The notes under the pieces were generated by a model that had not been told where the DNA came from, did not search any database, and saw nothing but the letters and a program-made list of their open reading frames with translations. Both the position numbers and the translations under genes were made by a program. A stretch of 6,400 bases of DNA from Promethearchaeota archaeon (GTDB lineage: Archaea; Asgardarchaeota; Lokiarchaeia; Sigynarchaeales; MK-D1): contig JAEOUK010000056.1 of NCBI GenBank assembly GCA_016839385.1, positions 1-6,400 of the forward strand, in the 5' to 3' direction. Positions 1 to 5,826 of the stretch are shown here, one piece after another. Numbering within the stretch: the stretch's first letter is position 1; each line of letters opens with the position of its first letter.

Positions 1-32
1 TAATTTACCCATGATTATCATAAGAAGAAATG

Positions 33-44
33 TTTTTTTATAAT
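33..44 (+). promoter_or_regulatory. Possible TATA-type promoter of the MFS transporter gene
   Basis: A T-tract running into TTTATAAT (37-44), preceded by the purine-rich stretch GAAGAAA (24-30), resembles an archaeal TATA box with an upstream BRE-like element. Initiation about 25 nt downstream would fall near 65-70 and leave a leader of roughly 30-35 nt before the ATG at 102. The T7 run at 33-39 could equally be the terminator of a gene lying left of the window. No coding region is visible in bases 1-92. Confidence 0.35.
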
Positions 45-101
45 CGCATAGACAGTAACACAATATCTGAATCTAGATATTTCTAATAAAGGTTGATTAG
101 A

Positions 102-1409
102 ATGTTCAAAATAAAAATTACGAATCGTTGGATAGTAGTTATTGGTGCTGTATTGATTCAATTAGCACTTGGAACTATTTATTCATGGGGAGTCTTAACT
201 CCTTATTTTACCTCGGTTTTACTTGTAGATAATCCAGCTATTCGTTATGTACATACACAATATATCTTTGCAGTAGGTTTGTTTGCATTTGCAGTAACCA
301 TGATTTTTAGTGGTAAATTGCAGCAAAAATATGGACCAATGATCATTGGGATGGTTGGTGGAGTTTTAATGAGTTTGGGAGTAATCCTCACGACTTTCAT
401 GAGCTCATTTATTGGTGCATTCTTCACTTATGGAATTCTCTTCGGAGTAGGAATTGGTTTCGCTTATGTAACACCTATTGCGTGCGCTGCTAAATGGTTT
501 CCAGACAAAAAAGGGCTTATAAATGGAATTGCTGTCGCAGGTTTTGGTGCAGGTGCATTTATTTTCAATTTAATTATTAAAGCATTCATTAATCCAAATG
601 CACTACAAGCTACCAATCTCTTGGATGGAAAAAATTATTTTGATGATCCATCAATCCTTGCAAGAACCCCATATGTATTCTTACTATTAGGCTTAATATA
701 CCTCGTTATGACAGTTGGTGGTTCAATACTGTTACAAAACCCTCCTGAGGGATGGTCACCTGAAGGTTATACTCCTCCAGTTGTGAAAAATGCAAGTGGA
801 GAGGTTGTGAATACTGAATTTTCACGGGAAGAAACCTTAAAAACTCCTCAATTCTGGATGATTTGGGCGATGTTTATTCTTACTGCAGCCGCTGGATTGT
901 TTACCATTGGCAATTACAAAGTATTTGGACAACAACCCGAAAATTTGACTACGTTGGCTGATAAGGACGGATTCTTGACATTAATAGGATCAATAGCAGC
1001 CTTATTCAATGGTTTAGGCCGTATTGCATGGGGTTTCCTAGCAGATAAGATTGGTTATAAGAAAACAATGTATGCAATGTTCGGTTCACAAGCAGTATTA
1101 ATGATTATCTTGCCTTTTGTTGGTGGTTCCGCAACGATGTTCTTTATTGTTGTGAATCTAATATACTTTTGCTTCGGTGGAAACTTCTCTCTCTATCCAA
1201 CAGCTACCGCTGATACATTCGGGGTGAAGAACTTAGGTCCTAATTATGGCATTGTCTTCACAGCATATGGTATCGCAGGAATCTCGGGTGCATTATTAGC
1301 ATCAGCTTTAAGCGCAAGCATTGGATTTATAGGTGTATTTATCATAATGGGTGTATTCTCATTAGGAGCGATTGCTATCGCTTATTTTGTTAGACAACCA
1401 AAACGTTAA
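102..1409 (+). CDS. MFS transporter, oxalate:formate antiporter (OFA) family
   Basis: This is an integral membrane carrier of about 12 helices, probably exchanging small carboxylates or related anions across the cytoplasmic membrane. OFA-family signatures are GTIYSWGV in helix 1, the MFS motif-A loop GKLQQKYG between helices 2 and 3, the central-loop NPPEGWSPEGY, ETLKTPQFWMIW before helix 7, and the second motif-A copy GFLADKIGYKKT between helices 8 and 9. Its 435 residues match the family's usual length. Of the two basic residues that bind oxalate in OxlT (Arg272 and Lys355, from memory), the arginine appears kept in NGLGR (about residue 307). The lysine position reads TAYGIAG, with tyrosine, so oxalate itself is doubtful as substrate. 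I chose ATG 102 because AAAGG at 88-92 lies 9 nt upstream. An in-frame TTG at 93 would add three residues but abuts that AAAGG. The gene appears to be monocistronic. Family assignment is sure; substrate is unknown. Confidence 0.93.
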   Translation: MFKIKITNRWIVVIGAVLIQLALGTIYSWGVLTPYFTSVLLVDNPAIRYVHTQYIFAVGLFAFAVTMIFSGKLQQKYGPMIIGMVGGVLMSLGVILTTFMSSFIGAFFTYGILFGVGIGFAYVTPIACAAKWFPDKKGLINGIAVAGFGAGAFIFNLIIKAFINPNALQATNLLDGKNYFDDPSILARTPYVFLLLGLIYLVMTVGGSILLQNPPEGWSPEGYTPPVVKNASGEVVNTEFSREETLKTPQFWMIWAMFILTAAAGLFTIGNYKVFGQQPENLTTLADKDGFLTLIGSIAALFNGLGRIAWGFLADKIGYKKTMYAMFGSQAVLMIILPFVGGSATMFFIVVNLIYFCFGGNFSLYPTATADTFGVKNLGPNYGIVFTAYGIAGISGALLASALSASIGFIGVFIIMGVFSLGAIAIAYFVRQPKR

Positions 1410-1417
1410 AAAATCAC

Positions 1418-1444
1418 TTTTTTATTAATTCTTTTTTCTTTCTA
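1418..1444 (+). terminator. T-rich archaeal-type terminator after the MFS gene
   Basis: Two T6 runs (1418-1423 and 1432-1437) and further pyrimidine-rich sequence begin 9 nt after the stop codon. Archaeal RNA polymerase stops at such U-tracts without needing a hairpin, and no convincing stem is visible. Confidence 0.55.
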
Positions 1445-1451
1445 TTGACTT

Positions 1452-1468
1452 GGAAAACTCTTTATTAT
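1452..1468 (+). promoter_or_regulatory. Putative BRE/TATA promoter of the carbonic anhydrase-TauE unit
   Basis: GAAAACTC followed by TTTATTAT (1461-1468) resembles an archaeal BRE plus TATA box. Initiation about 25 nt downstream would fall near 1490, giving a leader of only about 15 nt before ATG 1507. A nearly identical element (GAAAACTT followed by AATTATT) precedes the gene at 3053, which strengthens both calls. Confidence 0.45.
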
Positions 1469-1506
1469 TCCTAAATTAGACTTTCTTAAACATCAATGTG
1501 ATTATT

Positions 1507-2094
1507 ATGTCTGATGAGAGTATATGTTACTGCGATGATTCAATAAATGAGGAAGATTTGAAACAGATGTTTCTTTCTCGAAATAAAGAATGGATAAAGA
1601 AAAAAGATGGATCTAATACTGTAAATGATTCATTAAAAACTGTAATATTAGCTTGTATAGACTCAAGAGTCCAAGTAGAACGAATTTTTCAAGCAAAACC
1701 AGGAGAGGTCCTTGTATTGAAAAATGCAGGAAATGTTATTACAGAAGACATATTGCGTTCTTTATTAGTATCCATATTTGAATTAAAAGCAAAATTTGTC
1801 ATAATTTTAGGTCACACACGATGTGGAATGTCAATATTGAAGAATGATGAAAAAATTGAGCATTTATCCACGGAGTTAGGAGACACTCTTACCAAATTGA
1901 AAGAAAGAACTGGAGAAGAACCATTAAAATGGTTTAAATTTTTCCAAACAATGAAATGGGAAGACAATGTCCTTAATCAAGTAGCTTATTTAAGAGAAAT
2001 CTTAACTGAACTGGTTGATGAATGCCACATGCCATGTATAATTCCAGCTTTATATGATTTAGATAGCGGAAAGGTCACATTCTTAAACGAGTAA
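1507..2094 (+). CDS. Beta-class carbonic anhydrase family protein
   Basis: Predicted cytoplasmic zinc enzyme interconverting CO2 and bicarbonate. The beta-class zinc ligands are visible: Cys in ACIDSR (residue 50 from this start), and His and Cys in GHTRCG (residues 103 and 106). The catalytic Asp-Arg dyad is in CIDSR (residues 52 and 54). Between them, GEVLVLKNAGNVITEDILRS is the typical beta-CA core strand and helix. The C-terminal YDLDSGKVTFL matches the end of small archaeal Cab-type enzymes. At 195 residues it is somewhat longer than Cab, mainly from a charged helical stretch at about residues 110-155. The usual GHTDCGM reads GHTRCGM here. An in-frame GTG at 1498 would add three residues; I prefer ATG 1507, as neither has a clear ribosome binding site. 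It is co-transcribed with the TauE/SafE gene. Beta-CA relatives include carbonyl sulfide and CS2 hydrolases, so another substrate cannot be excluded. Confidence 0.88.
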   Translation: MSDESICYCDDSINEEDLKQMFLSRNKEWIKKKDGSNTVNDSLKTVILACIDSRVQVERIFQAKPGEVLVLKNAGNVITEDILRSLLVSIFELKAKFVIILGHTRCGMSILKNDEKIEHLSTELGDTLTKLKERTGEEPLKWFKFFQTMKWEDNVLNQVAYLREILTELVDECHMPCIIPALYDLDSGKVTFLNE

Positions 2095-2109
2095 AGGATT
2101 GAATAGGTA

Positions 2110-2988
2110 ATGGATTTAACAGTTGGGACTTTCATTATTTTATTTTCGATTGCATTGATTATCAGCTTCCTTGCGTCCATGGTTGGGATCGGAGGTGGCG
2201 TTATAATCGTCCCATTTCTCGTTGCATTCTTTGGTCTTAGCGTTCCTGAAGCACGCACAATTTCCTTATTCTGTATGGTTTTTGTTACTATATCAGCTAC
2301 AATCGGATATGCTAAACACAAATGTATCGATTGGAAATTAGGTTTGGTTTATGATGTATTTGCTATTCCAGGAGTCTTAGTAGGAAAAGGAATAGCAGAT
2401 ATATTAGATGAATTTTTCCCTAATGTCTTAAAAATCATGGTAATATTTACACTGTGGGTTCTTGCTACTTTAATACTAATTCGAAAGCCTAGAGCTAGAG
2501 ATAATGAAATTGGGGCAAAAGTCAGTTCTTCATTCCTTGATAAAGAGCATGAAATCTTCATGAAAAATGAAAAGAAATGGATATATTCATTAATATCCTC
2601 ATTCTTTGGTGGATTTGTAGCAGGTAGTGTTGGTATGGGGGGTGGAACTGTTTATACATCAACTATGATTCTTCTTGGAATAACTCCTTTGATCGCTGTT
2701 GCAACAGCGGAATTTTCCATGATTTTCACAAATTTGTTTGGATTTTTAACAGCAGCGATTTTTCCACTAATCCCGTGGGATTTTCCAGGATTTGGTGCAG
2801 GTTCTGCACTAATTTTATGGGATTTTATTTTACCAATGGGAATCGCATCCATAATAGGAGCATTTCTTGGAACATTTCTTTCAAGGAAAGTAAAAGGTGG
2901 AATATTGAAGAAATTGCTTGCTATAATTGCTATCTTGATGGGAATTCCCATTATCTTAGACATTTTAGGATTATGGGGTTTTAACTAG
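2110..2988 (+). CDS. TauE/SafE family membrane anion transporter
   Basis: Polytopic membrane protein of the sulfite exporter TauE/SafE family, whose members are thought to move small anions such as sulfite, sulfoacetate or other organosulfur compounds. The family's internal duplication is clear: the glycine-rich motif SMVGIGGGVI (residues 23-32) in the first half recurs as GSVGMGGGTV (172-181) in the second. The halves are joined by a charged hydrophilic loop (about 125-157). Around eight hydrophobic helices can be drawn, and the C-terminal half carries the typical IGAFLGTFLSRKV (249-261). At 292 residues it is a little longer than the usual 250-270 because of the central loop. ATG 2110 lies 15 nt after the carbonic anhydrase stop, with AAAGGA at 2093-2098 as a weak ribosome binding site. 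The pairing suggests an anion connected to CO2/bicarbonate or sulfur chemistry, but the substrate cannot be read from sequence. Confidence 0.88.
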   Translation: MDLTVGTFIILFSIALIISFLASMVGIGGGVIIVPFLVAFFGLSVPEARTISLFCMVFVTISATIGYAKHKCIDWKLGLVYDVFAIPGVLVGKGIADILDEFFPNVLKIMVIFTLWVLATLILIRKPRARDNEIGAKVSSSFLDKEHEIFMKNEKKWIYSLISSFFGGFVAGSVGMGGGTVYTSTMILLGITPLIAVATAEFSMIFTNLFGFLTAAIFPLIPWDFPGFGAGSALILWDFILPMGIASIIGAFLGTFLSRKVKGGILKKLLAIIAILMGIPIILDILGLWGFN

Positions 2989-2990
2989 TA

Positions 2991-3003
2991 TTTTTTTATT
3001 TTC
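2991..3003 (+). terminator. T-tract terminator after the TauE/SafE gene
   Basis: A T7 run (2991-2997) and a following T-rich stretch start 2 nt after the stop codon, with no stem-loop. The next promoter-like element begins about 10 nt later, so this tract likely separates the two transcription units. Confidence 0.5.
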
Positions 3004-3013
3004 TAATCCTATT

Positions 3014-3028
3014 CGAAAACTTAATTAT
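3014..3028 (+). promoter_or_regulatory. Putative BRE/TATA promoter of the three-gene unit (leaderless)
   Basis: CGAAAAC (3014-3020) followed by TTAATTAT (3021-3028) forms a BRE/TATA-like element. The ATG at 3053 lies about 27 nt from the centre of the box, which is where initiation is expected, so the transcript would be leaderless or nearly so. This fits the absence of any Shine-Dalgarno sequence before that gene. The element closely resembles the one before the carbonic anhydrase gene. Confidence 0.5.
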
Positions 3029-3052
3029 TTGAGTAAGTAGAATATCTATGGA

Positions 3053-3694
3053 ATGAACAAGGAAATCTACTATAGTTCTGATATTGCTGTGCAAAAAATT
3101 AAATGGTGGATTGAGATAGCAAGAGAATGTAAAAGCCATCTTCCTTTCCGTTTTTCTTCAGAAAATGCAGCTCTTTTAGTACTTGATATGCAGAAGATGT
3201 TCCTTGATGAAAATTCTCATGCATTTGTTCCTTCAGCTCCTCATATTATCTCTAATATCCAAAAGGCAATCGATTTTTTTAGTTCTCATAATCGTCCAAC
3301 CATTTTCAGTAGGCATATATCAGAAACTTCCGATCGAGATATGATGGGTACCTGGTGGAGAGATCCGATATTGGAAACTGAAGAAAAATCTCAAATCATT
3401 GCGGAATTGAATACTTCTAGGAGTAAAACATTGATAAAACATCAATATAGCGCTTTTTTTAATACAGAATTAGATGGGTTCCTCCGATCCATGAATGTCG
3501 CTCAATTAGTCATTACCGGAGTGCTTACTCATTTATGTTGTGAAAGTACTGCAAGGGATGCATTTATGCTTGGTTATAAAGTATTCATGCTCGTTGACGG
3601 AACAGCAACGTACAATGAATTATTACATGTGGGTTCTATACGTGCTATTTCCCATGGATTTGGAATTTGTTTATCATCTAAATCTATAGTATGA
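3053..3694 (+). CDS. Isochorismatase-superfamily cysteine hydrolase
   Basis: Soluble hydrolase of the isochorismatase/nicotinamidase superfamily, 213 residues with one domain of normal length. The catalytic triad is visible: Asp45 in LLVLDMQKMF, Lys129 in TLIKHQYSAF, and Cys162 in ITGVLTHLCCESTARDAF. Overall wording follows the EntB/DhbB isochorismatase type, with an N-terminal Trp-containing extension before the domain, DMQ-x-x-F, KxxYSAF, TGV, TAxDAFM and a late FMLVDGTA. However, true isochorismatases, as I recall, lack the nucleophilic cysteine (EntB has glycine there), while this protein has it, as amidase-type members do. It may therefore hydrolyse an amide or an unknown substrate instead of isochorismate. 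The metal-binding DxHxxH of nicotinamidases is not present. It is first in a tight three-gene unit with a flavin oxidoreductase and a radical SAM protein. ATG 3053 is the only reasonable start; another ATG at 3048 runs into a stop after two codons. Confidence 0.85.
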   Translation: MNKEIYYSSDIAVQKIKWWIEIARECKSHLPFRFSSENAALLVLDMQKMFLDENSHAFVPSAPHIISNIQKAIDFFSSHNRPTIFSRHISETSDRDMMGTWWRDPILETEEKSQIIAELNTSRSKTLIKHQYSAFFNTELDGFLRSMNVAQLVITGVLTHLCCESTARDAFMLGYKVFMLVDGTATYNELLHVGSIRAISHGFGICLSSKSIV

Positions 3695-3715
3695 CTGAAA
3701 AAAATGTGAAAAAAA

Positions 3716-4657
3716 ATGAATACTCGAACTTCAACTAAAAATTTCCATCATGTGATTATCTTGGGTTGTGGTCCAAGCTCTATTTCAGCAGCAGTTCAAC
3801 TAACTAGAGCGGGAATTCCCATATTAGTGATTACTAAAGAGATAGGTGGTTTAATTCAGAATGCAAACTTGATTGAAAATTTAGTTGGATACTCAAAAGG
3901 TGTTACAGGTAAGAATTTAGCATCAATCTTGGTGGATACTCTTGAGAGATTCAAAATCCCTGTCGTAAAGGAAAATGTTCTTGGAGTACATCAAGAAGAA
4001 AATCTGTTCGTAATAAAAACTGAAAAACAAGTGTATAGATGTGAATATTTAGTAGTTGGAACGGGAACTATACCTAATAAATTGCACGTTCCTGGAGAAG
4101 AGGAAGGACATTCTGCTAAACTTCTTTATTATGATATTTACAAATTCACCGATATTGAACCAAGTATGACATTCGGAATTGTTGGTGGAGGAGATGCTGC
4201 TTATGATTATGCGTTAAACTTGAGTAAACATCCATGTAACATAGAAATTCTCCAGAGGAGAAAGAAAAGCTCAGCATTATCGCTGTTACAACGAAGAGTT
4301 CAAGATTCCAGTAACATTTCAATAATCACTGATATACGTGTGAAAAATATCGAATTAAATCCAAATAATCTGAAACTCAAACTTGAATCAACAGAGGGAA
4401 AAGTAATAAAAGAATTTGACAGATTATTTATTACAGTCGGACGTTCGCCCAATATATCGTTCTTATCTCAAAAATTGAGTCAATTTTATATCGATAAATT
4501 CGATTCGAATCGAAACAATTATCGTGAATACCCAGAACAGATAGAAAAAATTTGGTTTATAGGAGATGTGAAGAACCAGAAGTATCGACAATTAGCTATT
4601 GCCATGGGAGATGGGATTAAAGCTGCAATGCAAATCACTGCAATGTTTCATAAATGA
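3716..4657 (+). CDS. Thioredoxin reductase-like FAD/NAD(P)H oxidoreductase lacking CxxC
   Basis: Two-Rossmann-domain flavoprotein of low-molecular-weight thioredoxin reductase size and order (313 residues). The FAD-binding GCGPSS is at 17-22, the second FAD motif LVVGTGTIP at 112-120, the NAD(P)H-binding GGGDAA at 157-162, a basic QRRKK at 180-184 that could hold the NADPH phosphate, and the closing FAD segment FIGD...RQLAIAMGDG at 281-300. In true thioredoxin reductases a CATC-type disulfide precedes the GGGD motif. Here that region reads LLYYDIYKF, and the only cysteines are 18, 109 and 174, so it cannot reduce thioredoxin by the usual route. Related CxxC-less enzymes include thioredoxin-reductase-type ferredoxin/flavodoxin:NADP reductases. 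By position it could deliver electrons to the radical SAM protein encoded 9 nt downstream (inference). ATG 3716 follows an A-rich gap of 21 nt with no ribosome binding site. Confidence 0.85.
   Translation: MNTRTSTKNFHHVIILGCGPSSISAAVQLTRAGIPILVITKEIGGLIQNANLIENLVGYSKGVTGKNLASILVDTLERFKIPVVKENVLGVHQEENLFVIKTEKQVYRCEYLVVGTGTIPNKLHVPGEEEGHSAKLLYYDIYKFTDIEPSMTFGIVGGGDAAYDYALNLSKHPCNIEILQRRKKSSALSLLQRRVQDSSNISIITDIRVKNIELNPNNLKLKLESTEGKVIKEFDRLFITVGRSPNISFLSQKLSQFYIDKFDSNRNNYREYPEQIEKIWFIGDVKNQKYRQLAIAMGDGIKAAMQITAMFHK
4499..4514. repeat. 16-bp perfect palindrome inside the oxidoreductase gene
   Basis: TTCGATTCGAATCGAA is identical to its reverse complement. It is flanked by a further short inverted pair, CGATAA (4492-4497) and TTATCG (4519-4524). 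It lies in a coding stretch rich in Asp, Ser, Asn and Arg, in the poorly conserved segment before the last FAD motif. No function is known; chance is possible in AT-rich sequence. Confidence 0.6.
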
Positions 4658-4666
4658 CAAAAACAT

Positions 4667-5644
4667 ATGAATAAAATAGGAACAATTATGTCAACAAATC
4701 CTTTGGAAATTCTGGGAACTTATGGAAAAGAAGATCTTGCGATACTATATGTCGCAAAATACCAAGAGAAGATTTTAGAGTTTGTTGAAAGTGTTCAACC
4801 TCCTATACCTCGGGAAGAAAAATGGGTATTAATACTAAGCACACTATTTGGATGCCCAATGCAATGTGTGATGTGCGATTCAGGAGAATATTACCAAGGA
4901 TATGTACCTAAAGATGCTATGCTAGCCCAATTAGACCATATGATTAGCAAACGGTTCCCAAATAAGAAAATACCCGTCAATAAATTGAAAATACAATTTG
5001 CACGTATGGGAGAACCTTCGCTTAATCCAGATGTGATCCCATTTTTATCAGAATTACCCTACATATATGATGCACCAGGATTACTTCCAGTAGTTAGTAC
5101 GGTTGCTCCCGCCCATACTCATGAATTTTTTGATCAATTACTAAAAGTCAAAAACAATTTATATTCAAATGGTCAGTTCCAACTTCAATTTTCCATTCAC
5201 AGCTCAGATCCCGAAGTTCGAAAGAAATGGATACCTCGTGATATTTGGAAGTTCTCTGAAATTGCTGAATTTGGTGAACGCTGGCATGCTGAGGGAGATA
5301 GAAAAATCACATTAAATTTTGCAGTTGCAGAGGATTCCGTAATCGAGCCTACAAAGATTGCGGAATATTTTACACCAAATAAATTTTTGATTAAATTAAC
5401 TCCGGTAAATCCCACCAATAAAGCAATTATGTATGAGTTGAATTCCCGTATTACTGAAGAAAACAAGCATGATCTCGAATTAGTGAAACGATTTCGTAAC
5501 CTTGGGTTCGAAACTATAGTTAGTATCGGTGAATGGGAAGAAAATCAAATTGGTTCTAATTGCGGACAACTGGCTTCTGAGTTTGTCGATGGAAAGGTTC
5601 GTATTAAAAAGAATTACACAAGTAAAGACTATAGTATTTTGTAA
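4667..5644 (+). CDS. RlmN/Cfr-like radical SAM protein, short and divergent
   Basis: Radical S-adenosylmethionine enzyme of 325 residues. The [4Fe-4S] motif CxxxCxxC is at 63-70 (GCPMQCVMC). The SAM-contacting GEP is at 115-117 in ARMGEPSLNPD, which mirrors the MGMGEPLLN of RlmN. Further RlmN-like marks are SIHSSDPEVRKKWIPRD (176-191), LTPVNPT (244-250) and, near the end, GSNCGQLA (296-303), where Cys299 aligns with the methyl-carrying Cys355 of E. coli RlmN. Two RlmN features are missing: the N-terminal helical domain, and the second catalytic cysteine (Cys118), seven residues before the cluster, which is isoleucine 56 here. The protein has only these four cysteines. A housekeeping 23S rRNA/tRNA m2A methyltransferase role is therefore unlikely, and a different target or reaction is probable. 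It starts 9 nt after the oxidoreductase stop, so the two are almost surely co-transcribed. ATG 4688 is an alternative start losing seven residues. Confidence 0.82.
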   Translation: MNKIGTIMSTNPLEILGTYGKEDLAILYVAKYQEKILEFVESVQPPIPREEKWVLILSTLFGCPMQCVMCDSGEYYQGYVPKDAMLAQLDHMISKRFPNKKIPVNKLKIQFARMGEPSLNPDVIPFLSELPYIYDAPGLLPVVSTVAPAHTHEFFDQLLKVKNNLYSNGQFQLQFSIHSSDPEVRKKWIPRDIWKFSEIAEFGERWHAEGDRKITLNFAVAEDSVIEPTKIAEYFTPNKFLIKLTPVNPTNKAIMYELNSRITEENKHDLELVKRFRNLGFETIVSIGEWEENQIGSNCGQLASEFVDGKVRIKKNYTSKDYSIL

Positions 5645-5645
5645 T

Positions 5646-5667
5646 TAGTTTAGTTAAACTATTTTTT
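5646..5667 (+). terminator. Small hairpin with T6 tract ending the three-gene unit
   Basis: TAGTTT (5646-5651) pairs with AAACTA (5656-5661) across a 4-nt loop, followed directly by T6 (5662-5667). The stem starts 2 nt after the stop codon of the radical SAM gene. The stem is AT-rich and weak; in an archaeon the T-tract alone may suffice. Confidence 0.5.
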
Positions 5668-5716
5668 ATTCATTTCTTTATTGAAATAAACATTAATTTA
5701 TCTATTCTTTCAAGCA

Positions 5717-5730
5717 AAAAGCATATAATA
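5717..5730 (+). promoter_or_regulatory. Weak promoter candidate for the DUF998-like gene
   Basis: AAAAGC followed by ATATAATA (5723-5730) is one possible BRE/TATA pair, and would give a leader of about 75 nt before GTG 5827. A second candidate is TTTTTAAA around 5766-5773, with a leader of about 30 nt. I cannot choose between them. The rest of the 5668-5826 gap is AT-rich with no recognisable riboswitch or RNA gene. Confidence 0.25.
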
Positions 5731-5826
5731 TTTGCCGTTTCACTTTTAAGCGATGGTATTTTCTATTTTTTAAACAAATCAAAAAAGATAATGGAATTTC
5801 TACCCATATAAATGAGGATATTTTAG

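Noticed and set aside
1986..2321. Minus-strand open frame of 111 codons across the carbonic anhydrase/TauE junction
   Set aside because: It overlaps two well-supported genes, has low-complexity Lys/Ile/Pro-rich composition and shows no motif or upstream signal. It is an antisense shadow.
2652..2963. Minus-strand open frame of 103 codons opposite the TauE/SafE C-terminal half
   Set aside because: It lies entirely inside a gene with clear family motifs. Its composition is the reverse-complement image of hydrophobic codons.
3691..3718. ATG 3691 and ATG 3704 as starts of the oxidoreductase
   Set aside because: ATG 3691 is out of frame. ATG 3704 is in frame but followed immediately by TGA.
3716..4657. 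Annotation as thioredoxin reductase (trxB)
   Set aside because: There is no CxxC anywhere in the protein, so thioredoxin reduction by the known mechanism is not possible.
5197..5466. Minus-strand open frame of 89 codons opposite the radical SAM gene
   Set aside because: It is fully covered by the radical SAM reading frame with its conserved RlmN-like motifs, and has no independent support.
4667..5644. Annotation as ordinary rRNA/tRNA methyltransferase RlmN
   Set aside because: It is too short at the N-terminus and lacks the Cys118 equivalent, so the symbol would be misleading.
5645..5826. Riboswitch or small RNA gene in the longest intergenic gap
   Set aside because: The sequence is AT-rich with only a weak 6-bp hairpin at the terminator position. 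No conserved riboswitch core or other stable structure could be seen.
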